Assembly (NCBI GenBank): GCA_965372385.1
Contig: CBDVCD010000221.1
Coordinates: 1 to 6,162 of the forward strand
Direction of reading: 5' to 3'
Length of the DNA stretch: 6,162 bases
Source: JASJBU01 sp965372385
Lineage (GTDB): Bacteria; Pseudomonadota; Gammaproteobacteria; Chromatiales; Chromatiaceae
The notes beneath the pieces are model-generated. The model made no database searches and was not told the DNA's origin. It saw only the letters and a program-made list of their open reading frames with translations. Positions 4,142 to 6,162 of the stretch are shown here, piece by piece (position 1 is the first letter of the stretch; each line of letters opens with the position of its first letter). A program made the position numbers and the translations under genes.

Positions 4142-6162
4142 ATGGGCCAAGAAGATAAGAAGACCGGAATGATCGTGGATCCGCTGAATGTGGTCCCTGT
4201 CCTGCCACTGCGGGATGTGGTGGTCTACCCGCACATGGTGATTCCGCTGTTTGTGGGACGTGACAAGTCGATCCAGGCGCTGGACGCGGCGATGCAGAGC
4301 AACAAGCAGATTCTCCTGGCCGCCCAGAAGAGCGCGGATGTGGATGATCCGGATACCGGGGATATGTATGGGATTGGCACCCTGGCCAATATCCTCCAGT
4401 TGCTGAAACTGCCGGACGGAACGGTCAAGGTGCTGGTTGAGGGTGGCGAACGGGCCAGCATTATTCAGTTCGTCGATACGGAAGAGTATTTCACCGCCCA
4501 GCTGAAAACCCTGAATGACACCATGGATCTGGATGATCGGGAAACCGAGGTGTTGATGCGTTCCGCCAGCAATCTATTCGATCAGTATGTCAAACTGAAC
4601 AAAAAGGTCCCCCCCGAGGTATTGACCTCGCTCTCCAGTATCGACGAACCCAGTCGCCTGGCGGATACCATTGCGGCACATATGTCGTTGAAGCTGGAAG
4701 AGAAACAGCAGGTTTTGGAGATGCCCAACGTGCGTGAGCGGATCGAGCACCTGATGGGGTTGATGGAGGGGGAAAACGATATTCTGCAGATGGAAAAGCG
4801 CATCCGGGGCCGGGTCAAACGGCAGATGGAAAAGAATCAGCGCGAATACTATCTGAACGAGCAGATGAAGGCGATTCAGAAGGAGCTGGGCGACATGGAC
4901 GAAGCGCCCAACGAAATCGAGGATCTAGCGAAAAAAATCGAGACCGTCGGTATGACCAAGGAGGCCAAGGACAAGTCCGAAACGGAATTGAGTAAATTGA
5001 AACTGATGTCGCCCATGTCGGCGGAAGCCACGGTGGTGCGCAACTATATCGACACCCTGGTCGGTCTGCCATGGAAGAAGCGGTCCAAGATTCGTAATGA
5101 CATTGGTGCTGCTGAGACCGTCCTGAATGAGGACCACTATGGTCTGAATAAGGTCAAGGAACGCATCCTGGAATACCTGGCGGTGCAGCAGCGGGTGCGC
5201 AAACTGAAGGGTCCCATCCTCTGTCTGGTGGGACCGCCGGGTGTGGGCAAGACCTCACTGGGCCAGTCAATCGCCCGTGCCACCAACCGCAAATTTACCC
5301 GCATGGCCCTGGGTGGGGTGCGCGACGAGGCGGAGATTCGCGGTCACCGACGTACCTATATCGGCGCCCTGCCGGGCAAGATTATCAATAATCTGAGCAA
5401 GGTAAAGACCCGCAACCCCTTGTTTCTGCTAGATGAAATCGACAAGATGGCAATGGATTTCCGGGGTGATCCGGCCTCGGCCCTGCTCGAGGTGCTGGAT
5501 CCGGAACAGAACCACACCTTCAATGATCACTATCTCGAGGTCGATTTCGATCTCTCCGAGGTGATGTTCGTGGCCACCGCAAACACGCTGAATATTCCTC
5601 CGGCATTGCTGGACCGCATGGAGGTGATTCGCCTATCTGGCTACACCGAGGACGAGAAGGTCAACATTGCCGAGCGCTATCTGGTAAAGAAACAGATGGA
5701 AAACAATGGCCTGAAGCCGAATGAGGTGACCATCCGGGAGGCGGCCCTACGCGATATCGTACGTTATTACACCCGTGAGGCCGGGGTGCGCAACCTGGAA
5801 CGGGAGATTGCCAAGATCTGCCGCAAGGTGGTGAAAGATATCCTGCTCAAGCAACCCAAAGGCAACATTATCGTCACCCCCAAGCGACTCGAATATTATC
5901 TGGGTGTGCAGCGTTTTCGTTATGGCCGTGCGGAGGAGCATGATCAGATTGGTCAGGTTACCGGGCTGGCCTGGACTGAGGCGGGTGGTGAACTGCTGAC
6001 TATCGAGGCCGCGTTGATGCCTGGCAAGGGCCGTCTCAGCCATACCGGCCAGCTGGGCGAGGTGATGCAGGAGTCTATACAGGCGGCGATGACGGTGGTG
6101 CGCAGTCGTGCCGAGTCGATGGGTCTGGACGATGACTTTCACGAGAAATGTGATGTCCACAT
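4142..6162 (+). CDS. lon: ATP-dependent Lon protease (3' end outside the window)
   Basis: Homohexameric cytosolic AAA+ serine protease that degrades misfolded proteins and short-lived regulators. The frame is open from the ATG at 4142 to the window edge, 673 full codons. The N-terminal substrate-binding domain begins with VPVLPLRDVVVYPHMVIPLFVGR (18-40), and a charged helical, coiled-coil-like stretch follows at about 215-300. The AAA+ module shows Walker A GPPGVGKT (364-371), pore-loop Tyr406 in YIGALPGK, Walker B FLLDEID with Asp431 and Glu432, sensor 1 Asn481, an arginine finger at Arg492 and sensor 2 Arg550, all at E. coli numbering +8. The protease domain starts near GQVTGLAWT (604-612). 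The window ends at CDVH, just before the catalytic Ser and Lys expected near 687 and 730. This is the window edge, not a broken gene. GAGGAA (4128-4133) lies 8 bases before the start. A sigma32 promoter precedes it. Confidence 0.97.
   Translation, partial: MGQEDKKTGMIVDPLNVVPVLPLRDVVVYPHMVIPLFVGRDKSIQALDAAMQSNKQILLAAQKSADVDDPDTGDMYGIGTLANILQLLKLPDGTVKVLVEGGERASIIQFVDTEEYFTAQLKTLNDTMDLDDRETEVLMRSASNLFDQYVKLNKKVPPEVLTSLSSIDEPSRLADTIAAHMSLKLEEKQQVLEMPNVRERIEHLMGLMEGENDILQMEKRIRGRVKRQMEKNQREYYLNEQMKAIQKELGDMDEAPNEIEDLAKKIETVGMTKEAKDKSETELSKLKLMSPMSAEATVVRNYIDTLVGLPWKKRSKIRNDIGAAETVLNEDHYGLNKVKERILEYLAVQQRVRKLKGPILCLVGPPGVGKTSLGQSIARATNRKFTRMALGGVRDEAEIRGHRRTYIGALPGKIINNLSKVKTRNPLFLLDEIDKMAMDFRGDPASALLEVLDPEQNHTFNDHYLEVDFDLSEVMFVATANTLNIPPALLDRMEVIRLSGYTEDEKVNIAERYLVKKQMENNGLKPNEVTIREAALRDIVRYYTREAGVRNLEREIAKICRKVVKDILLKQPKGNIIVTPKRLEYYLGVQRFRYGRAEEHDQIGQVTGLAWTEAGGELLTIEAALMPGKGRLSHTGQLGEVMQESIQAAMTVVRSRAESMGLDDDFHEKCDVH

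Noticed and set aside
3962..4234. 90-codon minus-strand frame covering the clpX-lon gap
   Set aside because: It overlaps the lon start, ends beside the terminator-like hairpin, and its product is unrecognisable; the region is better explained by lon regulatory sequence.
6100..6162. Lon lacking its catalytic Ser-Lys dyad
   Set aside because: The frame is open at the window end, just short of the expected active-site position, so the absence is due to the window boundary.

Overview
The window is an ordinary core-genome segment of a gammaproteobacterium. It carries a tRNA-Leu gene and then, all on the + strand, the protein quality-control cluster tig - clpP - clpX - lon, in the order known from E. 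coli and Pseudomonas. The encoded proteins are close in length and motif spacing to their E. coli counterparts (trigger factor 428 aa, ClpP 215 aa, ClpX 424 aa; the Lon catalytic ATPase residues sit at E. coli numbering +8). The sequence does not fix the genus. No defence system, prophage, CRISPR array or transposase gene is visible.

Region by region: 1-83 is a tRNA-Leu(UAG) gene missing its first two bases at the window edge. Positions 84-329 hold no gene, but most of the space is a striking 163-base inverted-repeat element (107-269) with a 27-position terminal stem and three internal hairpins, best read as a MITE-like insertion or a structured RNA element. Tig occupies 330-1616. A 272-base gap with weak structures and a candidate extended -10 promoter leads to clpP (1889-2536). 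A 129-base gap with a good sigma70-type promoter candidate leads to clpX (2666-3940). A 201-base gap contains a near-consensus RpoH (sigma32) heat-shock promoter and a hairpin just upstream of the Shine-Dalgarno site, and leads to lon (4142 to the window end). Lon is cut by the window edge just before its protease active site.

How the genes work together: trigger factor meets nascent chains at the ribosome exit and helps them fold. ClpX unfolds tagged or damaged proteins and feeds them into the ClpP peptidase chamber. Lon is an independent ATP-dependent protease for misfolded and regulatory proteins. The cluster therefore covers folding at birth and two routes of degradation. The gaps between genes and the separate promoter candidates suggest that each gene can be tuned on its own, with lon under the clearest heat-shock control.

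The parts worth a second look are non-coding: the 107-269 element, the lon promoter in which an inverted repeat overlaps both sigma32 boxes, and the possible competing RNA folds in the lon leader. I see no novel protein system here.
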